Shown piece after piece: positions 12,324-23,873 of a DNA stretch of 64,000 bases. This DNA is from Epiperipatus broadwayi (taxonomy: Eukaryota; Onychophora; Udeonychophora; Euonychophora; Peripatidae), in NCBI GenBank assembly GCA_028023455.1, contig JAQFVV010012441.1:6993125-7057124 (forward strand). Reading direction: 5' to 3'. Position 1 is the stretch's first letter; each line of letters opens with the position of its first letter. Under the pieces are notes generated by a model that saw only the letters and a list, made by a program, of their open reading frames with translations, was not told the DNA's origin and ran no database searches. The position numbers were made by a program, and so were the translations under genes.

Positions 12324-12359
12324 TGAAACAGACAGATCGGAGAACCGATCTTCGTTTCA
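12324..12359. repeat. LTR-terminal inverted repeat (hairpin)
   Basis: TGAAAC pairs with GTTTCA, and AGATCGG (12334-12340) pairs with CCGATCT (12345-12351) around AGAA. The same bases occur at 17494-17529 in the 3' LTR, so it is part of the element. Confidence 0.8.
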
Positions 12360-14100
12360 GGTGTTTTTATGTACGGTAATTCAAACCACTGTTCGCCCGC
12401 AGTGAGATTTTGTCTATTTTAATTTATAATAAAAATTAGTTATATATTTTATAGTTTATCAGTCAATGTGTAAAGATGCCGTATATAAATGTCGCAAACC
12501 ATGAAATAATATTTGTGTGTGCGTGGTTTGCGAATTTATATCATTTAATTTAAAGTTTCAGTGCGGGCGTATTTGTTTTAAATTTTAGTTTTAAAATTGT
12601 ATAAAGTCGTTTAAAAATACTGATCAAAAATCACATTCCTTTGATCAGTGTTTTTAATTAAAATCTAATTGCACAAATGTTCAGAGCAATTAAGTTGTAT
12701 TCAAAATTAGTAAGGAATTTTTATATGTAATTAATGTATCGATTTAAAAATGGCATATTAAATTAAAAGATTGCTAAAAACAGATAATTGATTGTTGGTC
12801 AAGCTGCATCGCTAGAGGCTAGAGAAAGTAGGCGGAGCCTAAAACAAAAACAAGTCGGAAAGGTCAGCAGTGGCTATTTTAGAGAAAAACTTACATTCTA
12901 ACTTTGGTCGTGTGTGAGAGAAGTAGTCTCGAGACAACACAGCAGTTGAGTATAATTCAAACCTTATTATTAAGAAGTTTATCAGTGAATCGCCATGTTC
13001 ATGGGCTAAGTGCCAGGAGCTGGTCTCTGCCCGCCAATATGGATCCTCGTGCCGCTGTTTGATCATGTTTCATATACTTCAGAATTTCCAACTTCCAATC
13101 TCAAAATTTACTATGCCTTACAAATAACTTTCAAAAATGCGCGCCTACGTTCATCACAAACCAAGCTGGATGAAGAAATAAGAGAACTTTGTTACATGAA
13201 CTTTAATTTTCTTCCGTGCTTAATATTATTAATCAAGTGAATCATATGTAAGTCTTTATATCATTTATAATGCTATTATTTAACCTGTCAGTAAATTTTC
13301 TTTTCTTTTTAACCCTCTGCTCTAGTCTTTAGAAATAATTTATAACATTTGTAATTAATCGTAATAATCATTTAAATGAATGCATTTATATTGTTTTGTG
13401 TATTGCTTATTCCATAAACAAACGATGCCAATAGTAAACTAGTGTACTATAATGATCAAGTTATTTTAAAAGTAATCCCACTTTCTGAATTAAATATTCT
13501 TTCACATTCCGAGTTGATAAATGTTAAGTCACTTTATTATTCTATGTTAAGTTGTTATAAAATTACAATCTAAGTTTCAATATTAAATATATATATAATA
13601 GTTTCAAAGTGTTCATTAATGTTATGTATAATATGAGAAATAATTCACTGAATAATTTGATACTATCGCTACCGCCTGTTAACCCGGAGGGTTAGAGTTT
13701 CAGAGTAAATTTAACTAATCTTTGTTCTCACCGTCAGTTAATTTCGCTATGTTTTTATTGGGATAAGGATCTCAGCCTGTGGCGTAGAAACAGACAAATA
13801 GTTTCCAGGTTTTATATAATTTCTTTTAAAAAATCCGCTTCAAGTATTCGTCCTTCACGTCTGTGGCAATGCCTTCCCTTCGCTGAAGTTAGCGTCTCGC
13901 CATTCTACCATTGGGGAATGAAAGCAGTTTTTCTTTCCCGGTAATCTCTTGGATCACCGGGGTTCGAAATGATCCCGGCTGGTTGTCGTGTCCCGGAGCT
14001 ACTTGGGGGCATTAAGCCTTGTCAAAGTACAAGCCGCCCGGTATTCCGTTAATGCACCGCAATTGATTACTGTAGGGCTCTTGAATATAGGCAACCACCA

Positions 14101-14340
14101 GTTCATCTATTTTCCACGTCGTATTTATATAAAACCACCAGTTCATCTATCTTCCACGTCGTATTTATATAAAACCACCAGTTCATCTATTTTCCACGTC
14201 GTATTTATATAAAACCACCAGTTCATCTATCTTCCACGTCGTATTTATATAAAACCACCAGTTCATCTATCTTCCACGTCGTATTTATATAAAACCACCA
14301 GTTCACCTATCTCTTATGTCGTATTTATATAAAACCATCT
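14101..14340 (+). repeat. 40-bp minisatellite in the 5' LTR, six units
   Basis: Units of exactly 40 bp start at 14101, 14141, 14181, 14221, 14261 and 14301 (GTTCATCTAT, TTTCCACGTC, GTATTTATAT, AAAACCACCA). The last unit is the most diverged. They alternate T/C at one site. The array is kept at 19279-19518 in the other LTR with one extra substitution. Confidence 0.9.
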
Positions 14341-15034
14341 CCACTGTTCGTCTACGTTCCGGCTCGAGCCTATTCAAATAAAATAAGTAAACAAAAATCT
14401 TTAGATAAATATTTTTTCCAATGCTCTAATACTCTGATTCTCTTAACCACCTGTCAATCATTTAACTACCCAGCTATTGGCATAAGTTTGTTTATTAAAT
14501 AAAACGTTCACTAAAGACTAGTAGCCAAATACAAGAGGATTTATGAAGTCTTACCGTACTGTATAACACTATATTTATATGCTGTATATTTCTATTATAT
14601 AACACTATATTTATGTGCTTTCTATTTGTCTTATTTAACACTATATTTATATGCTTTATATTTTGCTTATTAAACACTTTATTTAATCTAAATTTTTGTG
14701 TCCTCCACCTTATTACTCTCTAAGTCTATTTAGCCACTTACTGTCTGTATTGGCAACTTAAATATATACGTTACATAAATGACCGTTCCAATATCTATAG
14801 TCTAATAAACCTATATATCATTAACTGTAAGAATTTAGTCCATGTTCTAAGCTGAGCTAGAAAAGGGATAACCCCGTGCTGTTATAAAGTCATCATCGGT
14901 TGGTCATACCGGGGTTTGGGTTTGAATTCAGTTGGCGTTTTGGAATTTATTCTTAAACGTGGACTGGGTTTGAACTCGGGTACTGTGTATGAGTAAGCGT
15001 GGTGGATTTATACCGGTACAGTTATTATATTTTT

Positions 15035-15052
15035 TGGACGCCCTCCGTGGTG
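15035..15052 (+). promoter_or_regulatory. Possible tRNA primer binding site
   Basis: TGGACGCCCTCCGTGGTG starts 14 nt after the LTR end and begins with TGG, as expected for a site complementary to a tRNA 3' CCA. The gap to the LTR is longer than usual and I cannot name the tRNA. Confidence 0.3.
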
Positions 15053-16161
15053 CTCGATGAAGAAATCTCCCACACCCTGCAGAGTGAACGGAAGTAAACA
15101 GTTAAATGATAAAAATATTCAATTTTTTTTTGTCGTTTGTCATAATATTGATACGTATTTGGCGTATTAAAATGCGCAAGTTAAATTATAGTAGTAAAAC
15201 AAGTAATATAATTTTTTTTTCCCTTACACAAAGGTTCAGTATATAATCCTCCCAAATATTGTTAAGAAACAGAGTGAAGATTTTTTTTTTGAAAAGAGAG
15301 CGGAAGCAATTCGTGCGTGTAATTAATTAAAATAAATGAGTATTCCATAATGTTTTTGCGAGTTCATTCTTGTCGTTTAAATCATATGAAAAAATAAAGA
15401 AGTAGAATTAAGTCCAGTTCTAAAAAAATAAAAACGTGTACGCGTATATATATTTGTGTACGTATATATATATTTTCGTTTGTTGTGAAAAATATTTTTT
15501 TTGAAAAAAGAAGAAAGAAGTAGGATTATTCTTGTGTTTTAAAAATAAAAACGTGTGTGCATATATATGTTGTAATATAAAAAAAAAAACCTTACCGGAG
15601 TCAGTATTAAATTTTTTTTTTGCCTATATAAATCTTAAATCAAAAATTATTAGGTCATATAAAAGTATATATTTGGGGATCAGTAGATTAAATTATCTAT
15701 TGGTCACATGTTGCTGGCTGGCGCCTATCAAATAAATTTGTCAGCAAACATGTTTGTCCATACAGCAGTGGCGAGTGTTGTTTTAAAAGAGAGTAGGGTG
15801 GCATATATAAAAAGAGAGAATTACTGACAGAAATACAAAAAAAAAATACTATGTTATGTACCCATTATGAATATGTATGTATTATAGGACTGAGGAGAAC
15901 AGTGCGAACTGGGTGAAAGAAAGTTTTTTTTCCCCTGTATATTTTTAGTAATGATTTTAGACATGTCATATTATATTCCTAAATAAAGAAAAAAAGCGTA
16001 GATAACAAAAACCAGACTGAACGTAGGCGAAGGAAGAAAGAGAGAAAGGAAGTAAGCCACACAAACAGTATCAGCAGCGGAGGAGGATTTGGCACAAGGA
16101 GCAGGGATCAGTAACCTTTTATGATATATACAAATCAAAGCGTTGTACGAATCAAAGTCTT
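15053..16161 (+). other. LTR element 5' leader, non-coding
   Basis: About 1.1 kb between the presumed primer site and the ORF, with many T and A runs and no convincing ORF. A 67-codon frame at 15532-15735 has low-complexity content and many possible starts before it, so I do not call it. Such a long leader could hold packaging signals or an intron. The GC- and purine-richer part from about 16000 leads into the ORF. Confidence 0.5.
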
Positions 16162-17250
16162 ATGCTAAAAACATTTCTAAGGAAAAACGAAGCAGAAATG
16201 GCAGAAATAGAAGGAAACAAACAGAGGGAGCACGATCGCGATGCGAAGTTTAACGCGATCCTCAGAGAGGGGAGAGAGGACAGAAAGATCATGATGGCCA
16301 TGTTGGCGCGTATGGTACAGATTGAAGAATGGTATATGGGGTCGGACGTTAAAACAGTTAGGGAAGGTAAAGAAATTATTAGTGCGAGGAGTGGAGCAGA
16401 GGACACAGAACCTCAACCAACTAAAATAAGGTTGGAACCTCGTGAGATTAGATTAGTGAATACAAATGCCAACTCTACTCAACAAAAATGTAAAGAATTA
16501 GATGTGACAGAAATTACTCAGAGTCAAAGTTTTACTCTAGCAGATTTAGCTAAAGATGAAGTAATTACTGAGGAAATGGTCGTTTCAAATCTAATGCAAG
16601 CCAGCCCATCTCAAAGTGATGACACCAGTTTAGTACCTTCTAATGGAGTGGCTGTATCGATGTTGAAAGATATCAATAGAACAAAAGATACTGTTTTGAA
16701 TAAATCTTCTGAAATCATAATTAATAATTCTGAGTTATCTTTTCATAATAATGATAAAGATGTTCTGTGGAAAAGTGATGATGAAAGATTAATGAAGTCA
16801 TCAAAGTTAAAGTTTAGAAATGATGCTGAATGGCCTCCTGATATGAAAATGAAGAAAGTGGACAGATCTTTAGTTGTGTGCAATACTGCCCATTTTAATA
16901 AATTCCATGATTATTTATTTATGAAATGTGATCTGAACAAAATTGATGAGGAACTGAACTCTTTAAACAGAAATGATAAACTTTGTTTTAAAGCATGGAC
17001 ATATGTTAAAAAAAATAGTTTCATAAAAAATGGGGAAAAACTTCTCAACTCCCAAAGTGAAAATGTTATAATGGATGCCATTAGATCACAGAAAGTCAGA
17101 CAAATTCTTTTAAAGCAAGATACTTTTAATAATGAACAATATAATAATATACCAAAGCACAATATTGTGACCGCTTTTGCTATTTTACTAAGAGATCTAA
17201 AAAGACAGACATATAACCCTTATATACCTCCCGACCCAGGGAGAAGGTAG
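16162..17250 (+). CDS. Putative Gag-like protein of the LTR element
   Basis: 362 codons, the only sizeable ORF in the element interior. The N-terminus (residues about 5-60) is highly charged and helical (EAEMAEIEGNKQREHDRD, EGREDRKIMMAMLARMV) and could form a coiled coil. Residues about 60-235 are polar and Ser/Asn/Asp-rich. Residues about 240-350 are again helix-prone, with LCFKAWTYVKKNSF and QKVRQILLKQDTF. No CCHC zinc knuckle, no protease DTG/DSG and no RT motif is visible. I infer Gag only from its place in an LTR element. The start is the first ATG in the frame. In the +1 frame an open stretch continues past the stop to 17341 (see findings). It may instead be an unrelated captured host sequence. 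Confidence 0.55.
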   Translation: MLKTFLRKNEAEMAEIEGNKQREHDRDAKFNAILREGREDRKIMMAMLARMVQIEEWYMGSDVKTVREGKEIISARSGAEDTEPQPTKIRLEPREIRLVNTNANSTQQKCKELDVTEITQSQSFTLADLAKDEVITEEMVVSNLMQASPSQSDDTSLVPSNGVAVSMLKDINRTKDTVLNKSSEIIINNSELSFHNNDKDVLWKSDDERLMKSSKLKFRNDAEWPPDMKMKKVDRSLVVCNTAHFNKFHDYLFMKCDLNKIDEELNSLNRNDKLCFKAWTYVKKNSFIKNGEKLLNSQSENVIMDAIRSQKVRQILLKQDTFNNEQYNNIPKHNIVTAFAILLRDLKRQTYNPYIPPDPGRR

Positions 17251-17493
17251 AGATATACAAAATGATAACCCGGGAAATGACCACTATGACATGCACATGA
17301 TGATGAGAAAAGGAATTACGGTAATATACCCACCTTTGTAAATATTAAGTTCAAACCCTCACCCAGACTGTTCTCCAAGGTCAAATTAATAAAAAAATCA
17401 ATTATGTAAAAAAATGAGTGAAAAAAACTGTTAATCAGAAATTATGTATAATCATTTTTTTTTTGTTGTTTTTTTTTATAAAGTGACAAGAAA
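17251..17493 (+). other. LTR element 3' interior, no clear polypurine tract
   Basis: Short non-coding stretch before the 3' LTR. The bases next to the LTR, AAGTGACAAGAAA, are only a weak polypurine tract, and a T-rich run (about 17455-17477) precedes it. Confidence 0.4.
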
Positions 17494-20198
17494 TGAAACA
17501 GACAGATCGGAGAACCGATCTTCGTTTCAGGTGTTTTTATGTACGGTAATTCAAACCACTGTTCGCCCGCAGTGAGATTTTGTCTATTTTAATTTATAAT
17601 AAAAATTAGTTATATATTTTATAGTTTATCAGTCAATATGTAAAGATGCCGTATATAAATGTCGCAAACCATGAAATAATATTTGTGTGTGCGTGGTTTG
17701 CGAATTTATATCATTTAATTTAAAGTTTCAGTGCGGGCGTATTTGTTTTAAATTTTAGTTTTAAAATTGTATAAAGTCGTTTAAAAATACTGATCAAAAA
17801 TCACATTCCTTTGATCAGTGTTTTTAATTAAAATCTAATTGCACAAATGTTCAGAGCAATTAAGTTGTATTCAAAATTAGTAAGGAATTTTTATATGTAA
17901 TTAATGTATCGATTTAAAAATGGCATATTAAATTAAAAGATTGCTAAAAACAGATAATTGATTGTTGGTCAAGCTGCATCGCTAGAGGCTAGAGAAAGTA
18001 GGCGGAGCCTAAAACAAAAACAAGTCGGAAAGGTCAGCAGTGGCTATTTTAGAAAAAAACTTACATTCTAACTTTGGTCGTGTGTGAGAGAAGTAGTCTC
18101 GAGACAACACAGCAGTTGAGTATAATTCAAACCTTATTATTAAGAAGTTTATCAGTGAATCGCCATGTTCATGGGCTAAGTGCCAGGAGCTGGTCTCTGC
18201 CCGCCAATATGGATCCTCGTGCCGCTGTTTGATCATGTTTCATATACTTCAGAATTTCCAACTTCCAATCTCAAAATTTACTATGCCTTACAAATAACTT
18301 TCAAAAATGCGCGCCTACGTTCATCACAAACCAAGCTGGATGAAGAAATAAGAGAACTTTGTTACATGAACTTTAATTTTCTTCCGTGCTTAATATTATT
18401 AATCAAGTGAATCATATGTAAGTCTTTATATCATTTATAATGCTATTATTTAACCTGTCAGTAAATTTTCTTTTCTTTTTAACCCTCTGCTCTAGTCTTT
18501 AGAAATAATTTATAACATTTGTAATTAATCGTAATAATCATTTAAATGAATGCATTTATATTGTTTTGTGTATTGCTTATTCCATAAACAAACATTGCCA
18601 ATAGTACGCTTTCCGATCTGTGTACTATAACGATCAAGTTATTTTAAAAGTAATCCCACTTTCTGAATTAAATATTCTTTCACATTCCGAGTTGATAAAT
18701 GTTAAGTCACTTTATTATTCTATGTTAAGTTGTTATAAAATTACAATCTAAGTTTCAATATTAAATATATATATAATAGTTTCAAAGTGTTCATTAATGT
18801 TATGTATAATATGAGAAATAATTCACTGAATAATTTGATACTATCGCTACCGCCTGTTAACCCGGAGGGTTAGAGTTTCAGAGTAAATTTAACTAATCTT
18901 TGTTCTCACCGTCAGTTAATTTCGCTATGTTTTTATTGGGATAAGGATCTCAGCCTGTGGCGTAGAAACAGACAAATAGTTTCCAGGTTTTATATAATTT
19001 CTTTTAAAAAATCCGCTTCAAGTATTCGTCCTTCACGTCTGTGGCAATGCCTTCCCTTCGCTGAAGTTAGCGTCTCGCCATTCTACCATTGGGGAATGAA
19101 AGCAGTTTTTCTTTCCCGGTAATCTCTTGGATCACCGGGGTTCGAAATGATCCCGGCTGGTTGTCGTGTCCCGGAGCTACTTGGGGGCATTAAGCCTTGT
19201 CAAAGTACAAGCCGCCCGGTATTCCGTTAATGCACCGCAATTGATTACTGTAGGGCTCTTGAATATAGGCAACCACCAGTTCATATATTTTCCACGTCGT
19301 ATTTATATAAAACCACCAGTTCATCTATCTTCCACGTCGTATTTATATAAAACCACCAGTTCATCTATTTTCCACGTCGTATTTATATAAAACCACCAGT
19401 TCATCTATCTTCCACGTCGTATTTATATAAAACCACCAGTTCATCTATCTTCCACGTCGTATTTATATAAAACCACCAGTTCACCTATCTCTTATGTCGT
19501 ATTTATATAAAACCATCTCCACTGTTCGTCTACGTTCCGGCTCGAGCCTATTCAAATAAAATAAGTAAACAAAAATCTTTAGATAAATATTTTTTCCAAT
19601 GCTCTAATACTCTGATTCTCTTAACCACCTGTCAATTATTTAACTACCCAGCTATTGGCATAAGTTTGTTTATTAAATAAAACGTTCACTAAAGACTAGT
19701 AGCCAAATACAAGAGGATTTATGAAGTCTTACCGTACTGTATAACACTATATTTATATGCTGTATATTTCTATTATATAACACTATATTTATGTGCTTTC
19801 TATTTGTCTTATTTAACACTATATTTATATGCTTTATATTTTGCTTATTAAACACTTTATTTAATCTAAATTTTTGTGTCCTCCACCTTATTACTCTCTA
19901 AGTCTATTTAGCCACTTACTGTCTGTATTGGCAACTTAAATATATACGTTACATAAATGACCGTTCCAATATCTATAGTCTAATAAACCTATATATCATT
20001 AACTGTAAGAATTTAGTCCATGTTCTAAGCTGAGCTAGAAAAGGGATAACCCCGTGCTGTTATAAAGTCATCATCGGTTGGTCATACCGGGGTTTGGGTT
20101 TGAATTCAGTTGGCGTTTTGGAAATTATTCTTAAACGTGGACTGGGTTTGAACTCGGGTACTGGGTATGAGTAAGCGTGGTGGATTTATACCGGTACA
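17494..20198 (+). repeat. 3' LTR, 2705 bp
   Basis: Colinear with the 5' LTR: offset 5170 bp up to about 18607, then 5178 bp. The change comes from a replacement at 18607-18619 (see findings). It ends CCGGTACA at 20198, followed by ATAT. The minisatellite is at 19279-19518. Confidence 0.88.
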
Positions 20199-20202
20199 AT
20201 AT

Positions 20203-20639
20203 CAAAATATTACATAATATTAAACACTGAAATATATAGATAACTTTTACAATATAAGCTCCTGCATCATCTCCCACACATAAAGCTAATTTTATTTTCA
20301 AGCCGCTTTTATAAAAAATAAATTATGTACTATGTCAAAGTCTTACTCCTAATAGTTATTTAGTTTAATAAATGTTTGCACATGCTTAATCAATTCATAC
20401 ATGTATGTAAGTAAAATAAGTATTTATAATAACTGCAACCAAACAATTAAGACATGTTTAGCAATGGTAAACATTTTTAGAGCAGAAAAAATATTAACAT
20501 GTCATTAAAATAAAGAAAATTCATAATTTGTTAAGATAATCTTCCAATGGATTAAAGAACAATTTGCAATATATTTAAGTAAACCGTTTTAATGTAAGAG
20601 TTTAATATAAATACAGTTCCCTAACTTACACACCCATAT
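20203..20639. other. AT-rich spacer, nothing recognised
   Basis: No supported gene or repeat. Confidence 0.35.
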
Positions 20640-21115
20640 ATATATAACAAAATAAATTTCCGCTAATATCAATAATACAATAACGAAACTTAAATATATT
20701 TCAAACAACGGTAAACAATTTATAATACAATATAAATAAAAACTCAATAAAAACTCATAAAGAAATATTTTCGATTATATTCATAATCATTTTCAACTCA
20801 ACTTTCAAAATGGAATCATCTATTACCAACCAGAAACACGTGTCGATTTAAATATCCCACAATTCATTAATCCTAACATTTGCTGACTGTCTGTTTATTA
20901 TCCCTACTAATAAAAACGGCCTCTTTAATTTTTCTTTTTTCATTATCTCTCTCTTGGCCTAAAATTTTTATTTTCTTTATATCAAAATTAAACTTAAAAT
21001 TACAATTTCTATCATGATCATAAAAAACAGATTCAGTATATAACTTGACTTCATTACTATTATCATTACATATCTGTACATATATATATATTAATTCTAA
21101 TTTTGTCATAAATAA
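20640..21115 (-). pseudogene. Penelope-like element, GIY-YIG C-terminus and 3' UTR
   Basis: The minus strand 21109-20873 encodes the end of a GIY-YIG endonuclease domain of a PLE. Residues include FYDHDRNCNFKFNFD, the block KIKILGQERDNEKRKIKEAV, then FISRDNK and a stop. The R-x-K-x-K-E-A pattern close to the end is typical of PLE GIY-YIG tails. The 3' UTR runs to about 20640. A near-identical 3' part lies in the opposite orientation at 42032-42345. The RT and the catalytic YIG part are missing, so this is a 5'-truncated dead copy. Confidence 0.7.
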
Positions 21116-21299
21116 ATGATGAATTCATATTATTATTTCCAGGAGGTTCTGTGTAGTAAAAATATAATAGCTAAATAGCTACCGTTTCACTACAGTAACA
21201 AGTAAACCCTGAGAAAAGTATTCATTATTGTACTGAAATAGTAACTATTTTATTTTAATATACAGAAGCTCCCAGAAATAATACTATAAATTAATATAA

Positions 21300-22310
21300 A
21301 TAAACATTAAGAGTCTAAAGCTAAACTAGTCAATAAAATAATCAAAATTATTCCAAATTTAAAATTAAACTTGAAGAACTAAAGAAATAAAGTCTAAAAC
21401 ACAACTAATGGTTTCCATGCTATAAGCAGACTTCTCAAGTATAAAGGACTAAAACATACCAACCAAACATACACTATACTTCATCCACAATTCTCCATTA
21501 CATCCCATACAGCCTTAATATTAAAAGAACTTTTAAACAAATTAATTTTAATTCGCTAATACAAAAAGCAATGTTCAACAAATTATTTATTTAATTATCT
21601 AACAGAATGTAACTTTTTTTGTATTAGCTATTAATGTTATTCATAGAATTACATATTTAAAGAAAAGAAGAAAAATTATAGAGTTAAAAATGTTGATGAT
21701 GGTTTGTTTCTAGTTGAAAATGATAAGTTGAAAGAGTTGATAAATGAGTTTAATTATTTTGATCCTTCTATAAAATATGTTGCAGGAGGAGGAGAGTTAG
21801 ATTTTGTTAAATTTATTTTTTTTAGATTTATTGGTGGTAAGATATGTAAAGAATAATTGTTTTGTATGTAATCACTATGTTAAGAGTAAAGATTTAAGAT
21901 CTGTATCTCAGAAGGTAACTGCTTTAAGAAATTATTGTTAAAGAAATCAGAGAGTAAATTATTCTAATGAAGGAGCTATATTTCAAAAAGGTCAATTTTA
22001 TAAGATTATTTGAGTGTTGGATACTCTACTAAATTTATTAAAAGTATTTTATTTAATAGTAATTATGGAAATCTTACTAATTATAATAATGTGAATGATA
22101 ATAAAAATATATGAGTTTGCCTTTTAAATTGTCTTTTTATAAAATTGTAAATAAAATAGAAATTTGTTTGGAAATAATAATTTTTTTAGTTTAAGTTTAG
22201 GTAAATATTTGAAAACCAGGCACTCTTCATTTAAGTTTAGGTTTAAGTTTAAGGACTTTTATTGTATTTATAATGATATGATCTCACCACATTAAATATT
22301 GAAACAATCA
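21300..22310 (-). pseudogene. Penelope-like element with inverted 5' segment
   Basis: 21300-21575 on the minus strand matches the 3' end of the PLE at 61440-61690: a C-terminus with NLFKSSFNIK, then the UTR with ACTTGAGAAGTCTGC and GGAAACC. The adjoining 21690-22310 instead reads on the plus strand as a broken RT end: FLVENDKLKELINEFNYFD, SIKYVAGGGELDF, the CNHYVKSKDLRSVSQKV block, and VGYSTKFIKSIL. The order (upstream part inverted, then 3' part) is what twin priming produces, with the GIY-YIG middle deleted. The RT part is recognised by pattern only and is full of stops and shifts. Confidence 0.5.
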
Positions 22311-22319
22311 CAAAGTATG

Positions 22320-23555
22320 GTTTTCTGTAGATATTATTTATTATTTTAATAAATTTCTGGTTGTCTTCATTAATTGCTCTGAATATGGGGCTTCTCTTCC
22401 TTGGGCAATGGTAATGTTAAAAAATAGATATAGAAGCATTGTTGATATTCTATAAGATATAATATCAGTAGGTCTTAGGTAGTTCTTGTGGCACTGTCCA
22501 TTTCTTTCTTCACAGCATTGTAGAATCAGGCACTGGCTGGTTTTATAAGTTTTGACTTTTTTTTGCACATAATTTTATATCCTTTTAAAAATTCAGCATA
22601 TGATTTAATCATTTAATTTATTATTAAATAAGAAGGACAGCAATTTTTTATAATAGAAAGAAAAATAACAAGTTGAAATACATTAATAACATAAGCAATC
22701 ATATCATCATACTTTGTATAACTTTATATATCTTACCTTATATAATTTTCCATTTATTGTGAATAGTCCACTTATTAATTAAATTCATTGAAATTTTATA
22801 TATATTGATGCAATTATCTTTGTTATGCTTAATACAGTTTGCTTTATATATTTGTCTTTTTTGATAGCTCTTTAACATAATTTCAAGGTTTAATATTTTT
22901 ATAGCATCTATTTTATGTCAACATATTAAGTGTAGAATACATAAAGCAGATTTATCATCTATACTATTAATTGCACCATTACATTCTTTGGTTCTTTCTG
23001 TTTTTCTGTACACCAGTAGTAAATCATATAACTAGTGTCACAATTAATTTTATATATGATCCCTTTTTTATATTTTATATCATCTTTTATTTTATAATTG
23101 CATAATAATTTTTTCAGACTTTTAGTTTTTCACCATCCAATATTTGTATCTTTATCAATATAACTCTTGTTTTTTTTTTATTATTGTGTTATAAATTTTA
23201 GAATAATTAGAAAGCTTTGATCCATATTTTATTTAAATTATTATTATTATTATTATTTTACATGGAAATATTATTGTATATAGATTTTTGTACAATTAAT
23301 AATTTATTTTTAATATTTTTAGAATTATATCCATTTTCTTTATATAATTAAAAAAAACTGGGTTCTTTTTTTGTAAATTAGCTACATTTTTATCTGTATT
23401 ATATTTACTTTTCATTTTTTGTATCTATTCTTATTATGAATTTTAATCTTATTTAATGAAATGCTTTAAAATAAACTGTGTGAAATTCTATATCTAAATA
23501 CTTAAATTTTATTTTCAAATTTTAACTTTTCTAAATTTAATATTATAAATAAATT
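22320..23555. other. AT-rich spacer, nothing recognised
   Basis: No supported gene. A 75-codon minus-strand frame at 22341-22568 has no recognisable features. Confidence 0.35.
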
Positions 23556-23873
23556 TAATATTCATCATCATCAACTATTATCAATTCACAACAGAATGAA
23601 GATCTCTCCAAGTTCAATCCATTTTCTTTGATCTCTAGCCTGTCTTCTCCACATCATCCCTGCACCCTTTCTTATTTCATCCATTCATCTTACATGTGAT
23701 ATCTTTCTGGGTCTTTTACAATCTCTTGGAATCCAGTTTAAAATTTCAATTGTCCATCTATTATCATCTCTTCTAACAATGTGTCCAGCCCAACTCCACT
23801 TTAATCTTTTAATTTTATTAATGATGTCAGTGTCACCCATTTCTTCCCTTACTGATATATTGCATTTTCAATC

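Larger units (their letters stand above)
12324..15020 (+). repeat. 5' LTR, 2697 bp
   Basis: Starts TGAAACAGACAGATCGG and ends GATTTATACCGGTACA. It opens with a 36-nt near-palindrome and contains several further hairpins: around CGCAAACC/GGTTTGCG near 12492-12531 and ACTGATCAAA/TTTGATCAGT near 12628-12652. It also has a six-unit 40-bp minisatellite (14101-14340) and about three units of a 37-bp repeat near 14562-14680. The short ORFs inside are duplicated in the other LTR and look incidental. The length is unusual for an animal LTR. Confidence 0.88.
12324..20198 (+). mobile_element. LTR retrotransposon with long LTRs and a single ORF
   Basis: Two 2.7-kb direct repeats (12324-15020 and 17494-20198) bracket a 2473-bp interior. 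Both begin TG and end CA, and the whole is flanked by ATAT on each side (12320-12323 and 20199-20202), a likely 4-bp target duplication. The interior holds one ORF of 362 codons (16162-17250). I find no aspartic protease, RT, RNase H or integrase motifs. The LTRs differ by about nine substitutions and one 8-bp net insertion by eye, so the insertion is recent. It fits a non-autonomous, gag-only type (TR-GAG or LARD-like). The parent superfamily (Gypsy or BEL) cannot be told. Confidence 0.8.

Noticed and set aside
12839-13240. 75- and 76-codon ORFs repeated at 18009-18410
   Set aside because: Duplicated only because they lie in the two LTRs; opposite strands overlap and no domain is visible.
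13950-13985. GGGTTCGAAATGATCCC in the LTR, resembling a tRNA T-arm
   Set aside because: No acceptor stem, anticodon arm or A box at proper distance; probably just an LTR hairpin.
13988-14212. 74-codon ORF in the LTR, repeated at 19166-19390
   Set aside because: Most of it translates the 40-bp minisatellite.
14101-14340. CRISPR-like array
   Set aside because: Units are contiguous 40-bp repeats without unique spacers, in eukaryotic DNA.
16162-17250. Reading the LTR element as a retrovirus-like provirus
   Set aside because: No pol or env coding sequence anywhere between the LTRs.
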